Of a DNA stretch of 64,000 nt, positions 41,752 to 51,299 are shown one piece after another. Position 1 is the stretch's first letter. Each line of letters opens with the position of its first letter. The position numbers and the translations under genes were made by a program. Below the pieces are notes generated by a model that was not told the origin of the DNA, made no database searches, and saw nothing but the letters and a program-made list of their open reading frames with translations. Source of the stretch: JBIOJM01 sp044450785 (GTDB taxonomy: Bacteria; Planctomycetota; Planctomycetia; Isosphaerales; Isosphaeraceae); contig JBIOJM010000010.1 in NCBI GenBank assembly GCA_044450785.1, positions 1-64,000 of the forward strand. Direction: 5' to 3'.

Positions 41752-43194
41752 TCACGGATTGCGGGTGGAGCTGATCTGTGGATCGGGCCGACTGGCCGTG
41801 CGGAGTGACAGAGAGATCCGCAGTCGCCGCGGGCCACGGCCGCGAACGACGTCCAGCAGGACCGTCGTCCGCGCGAGAATGCGGTCGAGCCTGTCGGTCA
41901 AGTCGGGAGCGGACCGAATCGGCTGGCCATCGAGCGCGACGATGCCATCGCCGGGCTGGAGACCGGCATCAGCCGCCGGCGTGCCGGCCAGCACCTCGCG
42001 AAGGATGGCCCCTTCTTGAGCGGAGACCGCCGCTTCATCCGGCTCACCAACGACCGATGCTGATACTGCCGGCATTGCATCGGATCGCGGATCGATCGCT
42101 CTCGGCCCCGCTCCCGGGTCCGACTCGGACAGGGCGATCAAGCCCTTGGCGGAGACACGCTCGAGGCGGACACCCAGATAAGCGCGATCGACACGTCCGT
42201 GGGTCCGGAGCTGGTTGGCGACCCAGAGCACATCATGGGCCGGGATGGCGAAGCCGAAGTCGGTGTCACGCTCAGGTCGGACCATGAGGGCCTCCACCCT
42301 GGCCGACGACGACGAAAGCCCGGCGGACGAGGGCGAACCGGGAAGGGTCGTCGCACTCGGGCTAAACTCCAATCCTGATCCTGAGCGAGGTACGGCCAGC
42401 CCACTACGGATCATGCCGAGCCAATCGCCGCGGAGGTCGACGACCGCCGCGCCGCTGTCGCCGGGATAAAGCGATGCCTGGATCTGGATCAAGCCACCAA
42501 GTTGACGGGTGCCCAGCTCCAGCGCGCGATCGAGCCCGGCCACGTGTCCCCGGCTGACCGAGTGCCCCATTCCGAACGGATTTCCCACGAGGAAGACCAG
42601 GCTTCCCAGGTTTGGCCCGCCGGCCGCCATTCGGATCGGCCGCACGGCTCGAGATGAAAGACGCAGCAGCGTCAGGCCGGTCTCTGGGTCGGTCGCCACC
42701 CAATGGGCGGCATAACAGCGGCCCGAGAAGTCACGTGCGACAATCGGCGCCGGCTCCCTCGCTGCCCCGGGTGCCTGCTCCGCGAGGGGCGGATCGATGC
42801 GGACCGAAAGGACCTCTCCGCTATTGTTGATCACCACACCCGTGGCCACCCGGCGTGTGCCGGGCGGACCGTCTGCGGCGGTATACTCCAGGGTCACGAC
42901 CGACTCCCGCGCCCGCTCCATCGCCGCGGCCACCCGCTGCTCTAAACGTTCCAGGGCCGCGAACAACGCCGCGTCGGTATCGGAGGCTTGCGCCCCTTCC
43001 GCCGATGGCGGGCCGACGCGTGGTGCAAGCCCGTCCGGTAACGTTGCACCATTCGTCCGTCCCCAACCAGGCCCGAACCGCAAGCCAAGCCGGCCCGTCC
43101 CAAACAGCACGGCCGCGAGCGCGACTGCGGCACAGACTGTCAGCCAACGGGTGGAGCAGATCTGACGAGGGCGGCCGGTTGAGGAAGACATCAT
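41752..43194 (-). CDS. HtrA-like protein with trypsin-fold and PDZ domain, triad degenerate
   Basis: The 480-residue protein has an N-terminal membrane anchor (WLTVCAAVALAAVLFG), a trypsin-like S1C domain (about 95-320) and a C-terminal PDZ domain (about 375-475; AGTPAADAGLQPGDGIVALDG). The nucleophile block YPGDSGAAVV is intact. The His position, normally in a NNHV-type loop, reads VLSVRIDPP with no His. The catalytic Asp position reads ETGLTLLRL where DIALI is usual. Only Ser remains, so proteolysis is doubtful. It is the third gene of a sigma / anti-sigma operon, starting five bases after the anti-sigma stop, like MucD after AlgU-MucA. The protein may bind misfolded proteins and report envelope stress. 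An ATG at 43194 is used; a TTG lies upstream. Confidence 0.8.
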   Translation of the reverse strand: MMSSSTGRPRQICSTRWLTVCAAVALAAVLFGTGRLGLRFGPGWGRTNGATLPDGLAPRVGPPSAEGAQASDTDAALFAALERLEQRVAAAMERARESVVTLEYTAADGPPGTRRVATGVVINNSGEVLSVRIDPPLAEQAPGAAREPAPIVARDFSGRCYAAHWVATDPETGLTLLRLSSRAVRPIRMAAGGPNLGSLVFLVGNPFGMGHSVSRGHVAGLDRALELGTRQLGGLIQIQASLYPGDSGAAVVDLRGDWLGMIRSGLAVPRSGSGLEFSPSATTLPGSPSSAGLSSSSARVEALMVRPERDTDFGFAIPAHDVLWVANQLRTHGRVDRAYLGVRLERVSAKGLIALSESDPGAGPRAIDPRSDAMPAVSASVVGEPDEAAVSAQEGAILREVLAGTPAADAGLQPGDGIVALDGQPIRSAPDLTDRLDRILARTTVLLDVVRGRGPRRLRISLSLRTASRPDPQISSTRNP

Positions 43195-43199
43195 TGGAT

Positions 43200-44051
43200 T
43201 CAATTGACGGGCTTGGATTCGCGCGTGTCGGGCGGCATGGGAATTCCGTGATCGAGGTCGTAACCGAACCGGATCTGGGCTGCCGGCTTCGGCGTCGAGG
43301 TACTGTCAAGCCCGGCCCCGGGGATCTCAGGTGCGCGCACGGGATCGGCCTCCGCCAAGTGGCTGGCGGGAACTTCGCCGTCGCCGTCGCCGTTCGTGAC
43401 TCCCGGTGGTGGCTCGTCGATCGGCTCCGGTGAAACGAGCTGATCGGCCAGCGGCGCGGCATTGGCGGCGATCGTGGACTGGGCCTCGAGCCATTGCCTG
43501 CGCACAACCGGAAATCCGATCAGTGCGACGAAGATTGCGGCCACCACGCTGTACCCCAAAACCAAGCCGGGCTTCCGTCTCGATTCCGGATCCTGTTCTT
43601 TTCGGTGAGCGAGTGCCTCGCGCAGGGTGTCGCGCATCCAGGCCAGGCGAAGCGCCCGCTCTTCATCGAGCATTGCTCTGGCTCGGCCCCATCGGTTCGC
43701 AAGTCCGTACGCGGCGCGTTGCCAGCCCGAAGGTGTGCGTGCATCATGGTGTGTGATGCGGCGCTCGAGCATTGGCCAGAGCGACGGAACTTCGGTCTCG
43801 ACCGGCATGTAGGCTGCGGCCGCAGCGAGTGCACCCAGTGCCTCCTCGAGAGCGGCTTGGTGCTGGCGACACAAGGTGCAGTCCCCCACGTGCCGCTCAA
43901 TCTGGCGGCGGTCTTGAGGGGTCAGGTCACCCCCCTCACTGCCGCCCTCAGTTTGATCGCCGTCGAGATCGCCCACCAAGAGCGGCAAGCGTGCACGGAC
44001 CCATTCACAAGTGCGATTATCCATCGACTTGCCCATGCCTTGATTTGCCAT
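43200..44051 (-). CDS. Zinc-binding anti-sigma factor (zf-HC2 type)
   Basis: The 283-residue protein has a zinc-binding anti-sigma motif near residue 55 (ERHVGDCTLC, H-x3-C-x2-C) preceded by CEWVRARLPLLVGDLDGD. A single membrane span (LGYSVVAAIFVALIGFPVV) lies near 175-195. The C-terminal region of about 85 residues is outside and Pro-rich. It holds the ECF sigma factor encoded just upstream inactive and is thought to release it on an envelope signal. The start is ambiguous: ATGs at 44051, 44036 and 44024 all overlap the end of the sigma gene. Confidence 0.82.
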   Translation of the reverse strand: MANQGMGKSMDNRTCEWVRARLPLLVGDLDGDQTEGGSEGGDLTPQDRRQIERHVGDCTLCRQHQAALEEALGALAAAAAYMPVETEVPSLWPMLERRITHHDARTPSGWQRAAYGLANRWGRARAMLDEERALRLAWMRDTLREALAHRKEQDPESRRKPGLVLGYSVVAAIFVALIGFPVVRRQWLEAQSTIAANAAPLADQLVSPEPIDEPPPGVTNGDGDGEVPASHLAEADPVRAPEIPGAGLDSTSTPKPAAQIRFGYDLDHGIPMPPDTRESKPVN

Positions 44052-44760
44052 CCTTCGCTACTCTTCGCGCCCCGTCCTGGCGGCGCTCCCAGATTTCGCG
44101 GAATTTCTCACGGGCCTTGCAGAGGCGCCACCGCACGGTCCCCTCACGTCGCCCCACGATCGCGGCCACTTCCGAGGAGGAGAAGCCCTCCAGGTCCCTC
44201 AGTACCAGGATGGTCCGATAGCAGACTGGTATTCGCGCAAGGATGAACTGAACTTCTTGCGACAGTTCAGCTTGTGTTCTGGGATCGGGGTCGGGAAGAT
44301 CGAAAATCGCCTGCCCGTCACCGTTGGTCCGGTCGATCGACGTGAAAAGCTGTGGCTCGTTCTTACTGCTGCGAAGCCAGTCCAGGCCCAGGTTAACCCC
44401 CACCTGGAAGAGCCAGGGCCCGAACCGCCGTGCGGTATCAAATCGATCGAGACAGGCGTATACACGCCAGAAGGTCTCTTGCGCCAGGTCGCGGGCTTGT
44501 TCCGGCTGATGAACCAGCCGCGTCAGGACGCGGATTAGCTTGCGCTCATAGCGCCGAACCAGGACGGCAAACGCCTGATGGTCCCCATGCCGGGCGTGCT
44601 CGACCAGCCATGCGTCATTGAGGTTCGCCTCGTTGCTCGAGCCGTCCAGACTCGTCACCCCAAGATTCCCCTCGGCACGGGCGGAACGATTCTCGTCCCG
44701 CGTGAGCAGGGTGCGCACGTTGCTTTGAACGTCGGGGTCAAGCTTGACCGGCTTCCGCAT
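44017..44760 (-). CDS. ECF-type RNA polymerase sigma factor of an anti-sigma / HtrA operon
   Basis: The 247-residue protein starts at an ATG with a strong SD (AGGAGG). Region 2 (about 55-125: RYERKLIRVLTRLVHQPEQARDLAQETFWRVY) and region 4 (about 165-225: LARIPVCYRTILVLRDLEGFSSSEVAAIVGRREGTVRWRL) are complete. It directs RNA polymerase to an unknown set of genes under control of the downstream anti-sigma factor, with which it overlaps by 35 bases. A charged N-terminal extension of 50 residues precedes region 2. Confidence 0.88.
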   Translation of the reverse strand: MRKPVKLDPDVQSNVRTLLTRDENRSARAEGNLGVTSLDGSSNEANLNDAWLVEHARHGDHQAFAVLVRRYERKLIRVLTRLVHQPEQARDLAQETFWRVYACLDRFDTARRFGPWLFQVGVNLGLDWLRSSKNEPQLFTSIDRTNGDGQAIFDLPDPDPRTQAELSQEVQFILARIPVCYRTILVLRDLEGFSSSEVAAIVGRREGTVRWRLCKAREKFREIWERRQDGARRVAKDGKSRHGQVDG

Positions 44761-44863
44761 CGCGTGACCTCCTCACGCTCTTTATGATACGGTAAAGATG
44801 CTGCTGCGCGCTGGATTTTTTTCCGAAGTTGGTTTCCGTGGACGATGTTGACGGTCAAGGGCC

Positions 44864-45892
44864 ATGGCGGGTTTCGGTCTTCGGGTGGTTCCGTGTCCGC
44901 CGGAGGCGCGAGGCGCAGCGCTCGAGGTCTTGTACCGCCGCGTACCGGAGGTGCTGCGGGACCGGTTGATCGCCGAGGTGCTGGACGAGGCGCAGCGCGG
45001 CGAGATCGACCTGTCCGGGATATGGGTGGCGCGGGAACGAACGGGCCGGATCACCGGCGCGCTGTTGACGCAGCCGCTGGCCGGCAAGGCGGCTGCGGTG
45101 TGGGCACCCGAGGTCAAGTCGTCGTGGCGCCGGGCAGCGGTGGCCGCGGCGCTGGTTCAGGAAGCCTTGGCCGACTTGAAGGCACGCGGGTTCCGCCTGG
45201 CGCAGGCGGTGCTGGACGAATCAGCGGGCTCTCATGCGGGCCGTGATCTCAACAGGGGAGGTATGCCGCGCGTCACCGAACTGCTGTACCTCGAGCGCGA
45301 CACGTCGATCCCATTACCGCCAGCCACCACGGAGGCGGTCCCAAAGCCCAGTCGCCTCATCAACCCCGCGCCGGCTTGGTCAGGCTCTCTCTTGCACCCT
45401 GATCCTTGCTCGTGTTCGGGCTTCAAGTGGCGTTCCTTCGAGGCGGCCCTCGAGTCCGAGTTCCGCTCTGTCTTGCAGGCGACCTACACCGGTAGCCTGG
45501 ACATGCCTGAGCTGGAAGATGTCCGCGCGTTCGACGATATCCTGGAAAGCCATCGCGCGGCGGGCCGGTTTGTGGCGGAGCGGTGGCGGCTAGGGCGCGT
45601 GCTCGACAAGCCGGACGCTGCTGCCGTGCTTCTCATGGCCGAGGTTTCCGGCCGAAACGTCTGGGAGGTGATCTACCTGGGTTTGACCCCGGCCGCGCGC
45701 GGTCGCGGCCTGGGCCGCGCCGTGATCCAGCACGCGCTCGAGCTCGCGCGAGACCGTGTTCCCTGGCTGGAGCTGGCCGTCGATCTGCGCAACACACCGG
45801 CCTTGCGGCTCTACGAGGCCGCCGGCTTCGTCGCCTGCGCCCGCCGGGCCGTCCACCTGGCGATTTTCCCGACGACGGCGCTGTCTCCGTGA
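44864..45892 (+). CDS. Two-domain GNAT acetyltransferase
   Basis: The 342-residue protein has an N-terminal GNAT-like half (about 5-150), with ITGALLTQPLAGKAAAVWAPEV and no clear acetyl-CoA loop. The C-terminal half (about 185-335) has the acetyl-CoA loop LGLTPAARGRGLGRAVIQHA and a final LAVDLRNTPALRLYEAAGF, the usual end of the fold. The first domain is probably structural or substrate-binding and the second catalytic. The acceptor is unknown. It is convergent with phoU. Confidence 0.78.
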   Translation: MAGFGLRVVPCPPEARGAALEVLYRRVPEVLRDRLIAEVLDEAQRGEIDLSGIWVARERTGRITGALLTQPLAGKAAAVWAPEVKSSWRRAAVAAALVQEALADLKARGFRLAQAVLDESAGSHAGRDLNRGGMPRVTELLYLERDTSIPLPPATTEAVPKPSRLINPAPAWSGSLLHPDPCSCSGFKWRSFEAALESEFRSVLQATYTGSLDMPELEDVRAFDDILESHRAAGRFVAERWRLGRVLDKPDAAAVLLMAEVSGRNVWEVIYLGLTPAARGRGLGRAVIQHALELARDRVPWLELAVDLRNTPALRLYEAAGFVACARRAVHLAIFPTTALSP

Positions 45893-45927
45893 GGGCGGAG
45901 GAATCCCCGGCTCTCGGCCGGCTGTTC

Positions 45928-46719
45928 TCAACTCGAGGCGTTAGCCGCGGGGGAGGACGACGAGGGAGACGAGCCGGTGCTGGTATCGTGCGACGGATCG
46001 GCTGGCCGATGCCGGAGGATCTCGCCCTCCTTGAGATAGATGACCGACTCAGCAATCTTGGCGGCGTGGTCGGCGATCCGCTCAAGGTTACGCGCGGTGT
46101 TGACCAGCCGAAGCCAGGTGTTGATCCGCTCAGGAGTGCGGACGATTTCAAGCTTGAGCTGTTTCTGGATGGCGCGGTAGTGGCGGTCGACCTGCTGATC
46201 GGCGGCGATGACGGCCTGTGCCCGGGCGACGTCGGACTGGGTCAGTGCATCGAGGCTGTCATGGATCTGGGCCAGCGCCTCGAGGGCGAGGTTCTCGATC
46301 GACTGGGGTATCGGAAAGGCCTCGGGATCGCCCGCCAGCTTCTTGACCCGCTTGGCAATGTGCCGGGCCAGGTCACAAAGCCGCTCGAGGTCGGCGTTGA
46401 TCTTGAGCACGGCGGCGACTCGCCGCAGGTCAGAGGCAACCGGCTGGTGCAGGGCCAGGACACGAACGCACTCGCGCTCGATCTGGACCTCCCAGTGGTC
46501 AACAGCCCGCTTCCGATCCTTGAGTTCGGCGGCGAGCTCAACCCGGCCGTCGCACAGGGCGTGGATGCTCTGATTCAGCACGTCCTCAACCACCGCTGCC
46601 AGCTTGAGCACCTCGGACCACAGCCCTTCCATGTCCCTGAGAAAACTACGGCCCACCGTGACCCGCTCGTTGTCCCAGTCCGAATCCACCGTATTGCGTT
46701 CCTGTGGCATTCGCACCAT
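45928..46719 (-). CDS. phoU: Phosphate transport system regulator PhoU
   Basis: The 263-residue protein has two three-helix bundles. The metal-binding segments are DRKRAVDHWEVQIERECVRVLAL with RVAAVLKINADLERLCDLARHI, and AADQQVDRHYRAIQKQL with RLVNTARNLERIADHAAKI. PhoU represses the phosphate regulon and Pst uptake when phosphate is plentiful. No pst genes are nearby. The Ser-rich C-terminal tail (STGSSPSSSSP) is unusual for the family. The start at 46719 has GAGGA upstream; an earlier ATG at 46752 is possible. Confidence 0.88.
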   Translation of the reverse strand: MVRMPQERNTVDSDWDNERVTVGRSFLRDMEGLWSEVLKLAAVVEDVLNQSIHALCDGRVELAAELKDRKRAVDHWEVQIERECVRVLALHQPVASDLRRVAAVLKINADLERLCDLARHIAKRVKKLAGDPEAFPIPQSIENLALEALAQIHDSLDALTQSDVARAQAVIAADQQVDRHYRAIQKQLKLEIVRTPERINTWLRLVNTARNLERIADHAAKIAESVIYLKEGEILRHRPADPSHDTSTGSSPSSSSPAANASS

Positions 46720-46894
46720 CCTTGTCCTCTTGACCTGATTGGCGTGATTCAACCTCGTCCTGGCTCCTTTTCACTGATCGAGACGTGGCTGGTTCATCTC
46801 CGTCGGGGGGTGGATGAGCGTCTCGTGCCGGACGGATGACCGCAGAACAAGTTCAGCTTAGGTAATCGAGCCCCCGCGGACAACCGCGAATCGC

Positions 46895-46929
46895 AAAAAA
46901 ACGACCCCGGAGCAAATGCTCCGGGGTCG
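46895..46929 (-). terminator. Rho-independent terminator of the Pro-rich protein gene
   Basis: A 12-bp GC-rich stem (46902-46913 with 46918-46929, containing GACCCCGGAGC) has an AAAT loop. On the minus strand it is followed by seven T (A at 46895-46901 on the plus strand). It lies about 85 bases after the stop of the gene at 47014-49638. Confidence 0.88.
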
Positions 46930-47013
46930 ATGATTGCTTTCCGGCGGGCGGCCTCGAGTCAAGCCGTCAGGTCGAGACCAACTCGGGGTCGCCGTCGCTC
47001 TCAGCCTTTCGCG

Positions 47014-49638
47014 TCAGTAGCGGCTCCCGTGCAATGGCGGGCCGTAGCCGTGCAAGGGGAGCCAGTACGTGTCGGTCGGGATATTGTCGCCGGGCCGGTA
47101 ATAGCCCAGGTCGTACTGAGCTTCCCAAGGGGGATCCACGATGAGGTTGTAGGGCAATGCGGCAATCTGCAGGGCGAACAAACCGGCCGAGAAGAACGGT
47201 TGGATAATCTGATTGCGCTGGGTGGACTGCGTGGGGTCGTCGACCGGATAGGTCAGGAACCGCCCCATCGGTCCGACGAACTGTTCGACGCTGTGGCCGT
47301 AGCGTTCCAGGACAGGGTCCTGGAAGTAGAGCGGCAGGTGGCATGTCGCGGCAGCGGCCCAGTATTTGCGCTGGGGTGACCAGGTGCGCGGGGCGAGGGC
47401 GACCCAGTCCTCGGGAACAGGAATGGCTCTGATCGGTCGCGCCTCAGCCGGGCTGGGGGCGCGGCTGATGTCCAGTTGGGTCTGGGTTCGGAGATCCGAC
47501 ACGCTCGTTTCGCGCGGCAAGGCCGATGGCTGCGGTGGGTTTTGCGTCTGCCGGTGTAATTCCTCTTCTTGGTGGCGGGCGATAATTTCGACCTCGCGCT
47601 GCAGCTCAGGGCGGAGCGTCGAGGGAGAATTGTGGCGATCGGGGATTAATGAGTCCGCGCTCGACGCGCTCGGCTTTCGGTTCTCAATCGCCGGCGGTAG
47701 AGAAGAGGGGTCCGGAGCAGCCTCGACGCCGGTTGCCGCGGAGGCTGCCGGCTGCTGTTCCAGATTGGGGTTTGTTGCTAGAGACGGTTGACCGGCTGGT
47801 GCCGCGACGGCGACACCCGGGGCGGGAAGTGCCGGCCGATCGACGTCGGTCGGCGCGGAGCCGAGGTCGGGCCCACTGGTGGGGGCTGGGCCGGAGGTCT
47901 CGCTCGCAGCCGGCGGGGGGGACTGGGGCAGGATCACGGCTGGGCCGGCATCGACGTTGTGACCCTCTCCAGGAGCAGCGGTCGTTGTGGATGCTGCCTC
48001 GTTCCCGCCGGGAAGCGGCGGCAACGACTCTGTCTCAGTGTGGGTGAGAGCTGCTGGAGACCGCAGTGCGTTGGAGACATCCGGCGAGGCCGGGCCGGGA
48101 GTGGGGGTGGAGGCCGACACCGGCGAGGTCTCCTGTGTCAGTTTGGGCGTCGTGGTACGACCCAGCTCAGGCGGCAGGGGCGGAAGCTCATCGGCGGCAT
48201 CCGGTACAGCCGGCCCGGGACCGGCTGCCGCGGCCGGCACCGGCGAGGCATCCTGCGCGGGGTTGGGAATTGTGGTACGGCTCAGCTCGGGCGGCAGGGG
48301 AGGAAGCTCGTTGGCGACCACCGGCGCGGCCGGCCCGGGAGTGAGTGCGGCGGCCGGCGAGGCATCCTGCGCGGGGTTGGAAATTGCGGTACGACTCAGC
48401 TCGGGCGGCAGGAGAGGAAGCTCGTTGGCGACCACTGGCGCGGCCGGCCCGGGAGCCGCAGCGGCTCCCGGCGCCGGTGAGGCAGCCTGTGCGGGGTTGG
48501 GCATCGTGGGACGACTCAGCTCGGACGGCGCGGGTGGAAGCTCGTTGGCGGCAGCCGGCACAGCCGGCCCGGGATTGGATGCGGCGGGCGGCGCCGGCAA
48601 GACATCCGGCGAGGGGTTGGGCATCGATGCCGGCGTCGCATCTTCCGATTCTTTGTGGAGTAAACCACCCGCGGCCGTTGGTTGAGCGTTACTACCGGCC
48701 AGTGCCGGCGAGGAGATCGTCTCCAGGTCGATCACGGTGGGGTTGGGTGCCGCCTTGGGCGCGGAGCTTGCGGTCGACGGCTGGGCGAGCCCACTGGACG
48801 AGGGCACCGGCGTCGCGAGCGGGGCAGGCGAGCGGATCGTCGCCGCCATATTGTTGGGAGCGGAGGTCTCCCCCGTTGGAACTGGCGAGAGCACGAGTTC
48901 CTTGTCTGGTGTCTGGGCGTCAGGAGGCTCAACCGCCGGCCTCGCTGCCGGCGTCAACACCGGCGATTGGCTCGTTTCCGCACCGGCGGCCGCTCGCCGA
49001 GGCATCGCGTTCTGTTCAGTTTGAGGGGGACGCGTGTCGCTGGAAGCCGTCTCACCACTGGCGAGCCGGATGGGCTCTCCCTGGTCTTCACCATCGCTCG
49101 CCAGGAGATTGGTTTTTGGGGATCGGTTCGTCCCTGGCTTACGAGTTGGTGGGTTGAGCGGGTCGGTGTTGGAGGCGATGCTGCTTTCCGGCTTGGCCGG
49201 GTTGAAGCCGCTACAGGGGCGCGACCGCTCGCTGCGGGCGTAGGGGGATTCCGCGTCGGACGCCTCGCGCAAGCCGCGCTGGGCGCGCTCGATACCCTGC
49301 TTGAGCGCGAGCATTTCGGTGGCATTGAGTTCTTTGGGATTGGCCTTCTGGCGCGTCTCCGCCTCGCGAAGGAACTTGAGGGCGCGCTCGTATTGCTGAT
49401 AGTTGAGGTAATCGAGTCCATTACGCAGCAAGTACCGGACCCCTCGCGTGGCCGTCATCCCGTAGAGGGGCGTGGCCGCCGCGGTCGTGGCGGAGTCGGT
49501 CGCCGTGGTTGAATCGGGTGAGGTGGATCTACCGCGGGGCGCACTGCCCGACGGGGGTGATTGCTGGGCCAAGACCGTCGAGGCCGTGAGGAGAGCCCCG
49601 AGAATCGTCGTGATCAATGCCGATGTTGTGCGACGCAA
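47014..49638 (-). CDS. Secreted Pro/Ala-rich protein with tandem repeats and planctomycete-type C-terminal domain
   Basis: The 874-residue protein probably begins at a TTG with SD AAGGAGG six bases before it. This gives a clean signal peptide (RRTTSALITTILGALLTASTVLAQQ). The ATG at 49668 has its purine run too close. Residues about 30-130 form a helical part (YLLRNGLDYLNYQQYERALKFLREAE). The middle is disordered and Pro-rich, including four or more repeats of 38-41 residues (ELPPLPPELSRTTIPNPAQ). The last 130 residues (PRTWSPQRKYW, CHLPLYFQDPVLERYG, LPYNLIVDPPWEAQYDLGYYRPG) are of a planctomycete-associated type. Its function is unknown; a cell-surface or periplasmic structural protein is likely. 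Confidence 0.75.
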   Translation of the reverse strand: MRRTTSALITTILGALLTASTVLAQQSPPSGSAPRGRSTSPDSTTATDSATTAAATPLYGMTATRGVRYLLRNGLDYLNYQQYERALKFLREAETRQKANPKELNATEMLALKQGIERAQRGLREASDAESPYARSERSRPCSGFNPAKPESSIASNTDPLNPPTRKPGTNRSPKTNLLASDGEDQGEPIRLASGETASSDTRPPQTEQNAMPRRAAAGAETSQSPVLTPAARPAVEPPDAQTPDKELVLSPVPTGETSAPNNMAATIRSPAPLATPVPSSSGLAQPSTASSAPKAAPNPTVIDLETISSPALAGSNAQPTAAGGLLHKESEDATPASMPNPSPDVLPAPPAASNPGPAVPAAANELPPAPSELSRPTMPNPAQAASPAPGAAAAPGPAAPVVANELPLLPPELSRTAISNPAQDASPAAALTPGPAAPVVANELPPLPPELSRTTIPNPAQDASPVPAAAAGPGPAVPDAADELPPLPPELGRTTTPKLTQETSPVSASTPTPGPASPDVSNALRSPAALTHTETESLPPLPGGNEAASTTTAAPGEGHNVDAGPAVILPQSPPPAASETSGPAPTSGPDLGSAPTDVDRPALPAPGVAVAAPAGQPSLATNPNLEQQPAASAATGVEAAPDPSSLPPAIENRKPSASSADSLIPDRHNSPSTLRPELQREVEIIARHQEEELHRQTQNPPQPSALPRETSVSDLRTQTQLDISRAPSPAEARPIRAIPVPEDWVALAPRTWSPQRKYWAAAATCHLPLYFQDPVLERYGHSVEQFVGPMGRFLTYPVDDPTQSTQRNQIIQPFFSAGLFALQIAALPYNLIVDPPWEAQYDLGYYRPGDNIPTDTYWLPLHGYGPPLHGSRY
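48082..48558 (-). repeat. Tandem 114-123-base coding repeats
   Basis: At least four successive copies encode segments of the form xVANELPPLPPELSR..NPAQDASP...PGPA. The copies differ at many positions but keep the frame. Partial units flank the array. Boundaries are approximate. Confidence 0.7.
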
Positions 49639-49784
49639 GTCACGCCTCCTTGCTTTAAAACGGGGCATCCTCCCACCAAAAGCGACAGCGACGCCTGCCA
49701 ACTTCCCGACAAAACCCACCGAATTCTTCGAATCACCCCTGAGGGACGATCTGTCTAACCGCGGCCTCGCCGTCGCGATCGACC

Positions 49785-51299
49785 TCAAACTGGTCCGCGA
49801 CCCAGGTCGTTCTCGCCGCTGAAGCTCGAATAGTTAGGGGCCTCCTGGGTAATGACGACGTCGTGGGGGTGGCTTTCCTGGACCGAGGCGGAAGTGACCT
49901 GGATGAAGCGAGTCTTGGTGCGAAGCTCTTCGGTGGTGCGGGCGCCACAATAACCCATGCCGGCCCGGAGGCCACCGACGAGCTGGAAGACGAACTCGGC
50001 CAGCGGTCCCTTGTATGGGACGCGCCCCTCGACCCCTTCGGGGACGAGCTTCTGGTTGAGGGTTAATGTACTGTCTTTGTCCTGGGTCCGCGCGCCGGGC
50101 TCCTGGCGGTAGCGCTCGTGAGAGCCTTTGGCCATGGCACCGATCGAGCCCATGCCTCGATAGGTTTTGAAGCTGCGACCGCGGTAGATAATCGTATCGC
50201 CGGGGCTTTCGGCCAGCCCGGCGAAGAGTCCGCCGATCATCACGACGTGGGCGCCAGCGGCGATCGCCTTGGTGATGTCGCCGGAGTAGCGAATGCCGCC
50301 GTCGGCGATGATCGGGACCTTGCCGGCGGCCGCCTTGGCCGACTGGTAGATCGCGGTGATCTGGGGCACCCCCACGCCCGAAACGACCCGCGTCGTGCAA
50401 ATCGACCCCGGCCCGATCCCCACCTTGATGGCATCGGCACCCGCCTCGATCAAGGAACGGGCACCCTCCCCGGTGGCCACGTTGCCGGCCACGACCTGAA
50501 TGTCAAATTTATGCTTGATCCGCCGCACGGTCTCGATCACATTCTTGGTATGACCGTGTGCTGAATCGACGACCAGCACGTCCACACCGGCGTTCAAGAG
50601 CGAGTCGATCCGCTCGTAGTCGTGCACGCCGACCGCGGCGCCGACGCGCAGCCGCCCCCGCGCGTCTTTACACGCGTGGGGATAGCGATGCAGCTTGTCG
50701 ATGTCCTTGATCGTGATCAACCCTTTCAGTCGATATTCATCGTCAACCAGCAAAAGTTTCTCGACCTTATTTTTCGTTAAAATCCGATCAGCTTCCTCCA
50801 GGTTGGTGTTAGCCGGGGCCGTGACCAGGTTGTCCTTGGTCATGACCTCCTCGATCCGGAGGTCGTTGGACTCGAGGAAGCGGAGGTCGCGCCGCGTGAG
50901 GATCCCCCGCAGGTAACCGCCGACGGTGATGGGCACCCCGGAGATGTTGTGCCCCCTCATGATCTTGCGGGCCTCACCCACGGTAGCATCCGGAGGCAGC
51001 GTGATCGGGTCGACGATGATCCCGTTTTCCGACCGCTTGACCTTGTCGACCTCGCGGGTCTGTTCCTCGAGCGACATGTTTTTGTGGATCACCCCAAGGC
51101 CCCCTTCCTGCGCCAGCGCAATGGCCAGCTCAGCCTCGGTGACTGTATCCATCGGCGAGGAGAGGATCGGGATGTTGAGCGCAATGCGCGCGGTCAGATT
51201 CGACCTGGTGTCGACCTGGTGGGGAAGCAACTCGGAATAGCCGGGCTCGAGCAGCACATCGTCGAAAGTGATGCCTTGGTAGGCAATGCGGTCGTGCAT
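49785..51299 (-). CDS. guaB: Inosine-5'-monophosphate dehydrogenase
   Basis: The 504-residue protein catalyses the NAD-dependent oxidation of IMP to XMP, the committed step in guanine nucleotide synthesis. TFDDVLLEP lies at the start and two CBS domains span about 95-210. The IMP and NAD sites VVDSAHGH and GIGPGSICTTRVVSGVG are present; the Cys in GSICTT is catalytic. The flap region includes ARTQDKD. The C-terminal YKGPLAEFVFQLVGGLRAGMGYCGA is typical. The ATG at 51299 is preferred over the upstream extension. Confidence 0.95.
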   Translation of the reverse strand: MHDRIAYQGITFDDVLLEPGYSELLPHQVDTRSNLTARIALNIPILSSPMDTVTEAELAIALAQEGGLGVIHKNMSLEEQTREVDKVKRSENGIIVDPITLPPDATVGEARKIMRGHNISGVPITVGGYLRGILTRRDLRFLESNDLRIEEVMTKDNLVTAPANTNLEEADRILTKNKVEKLLLVDDEYRLKGLITIKDIDKLHRYPHACKDARGRLRVGAAVGVHDYERIDSLLNAGVDVLVVDSAHGHTKNVIETVRRIKHKFDIQVVAGNVATGEGARSLIEAGADAIKVGIGPGSICTTRVVSGVGVPQITAIYQSAKAAAGKVPIIADGGIRYSGDITKAIAAGAHVVMIGGLFAGLAESPGDTIIYRGRSFKTYRGMGSIGAMAKGSHERYRQEPGARTQDKDSTLTLNQKLVPEGVEGRVPYKGPLAEFVFQLVGGLRAGMGYCGARTTEELRTKTRFIQVTSASVQESHPHDVVITQEAPNYSSFSGENDLGRGPV

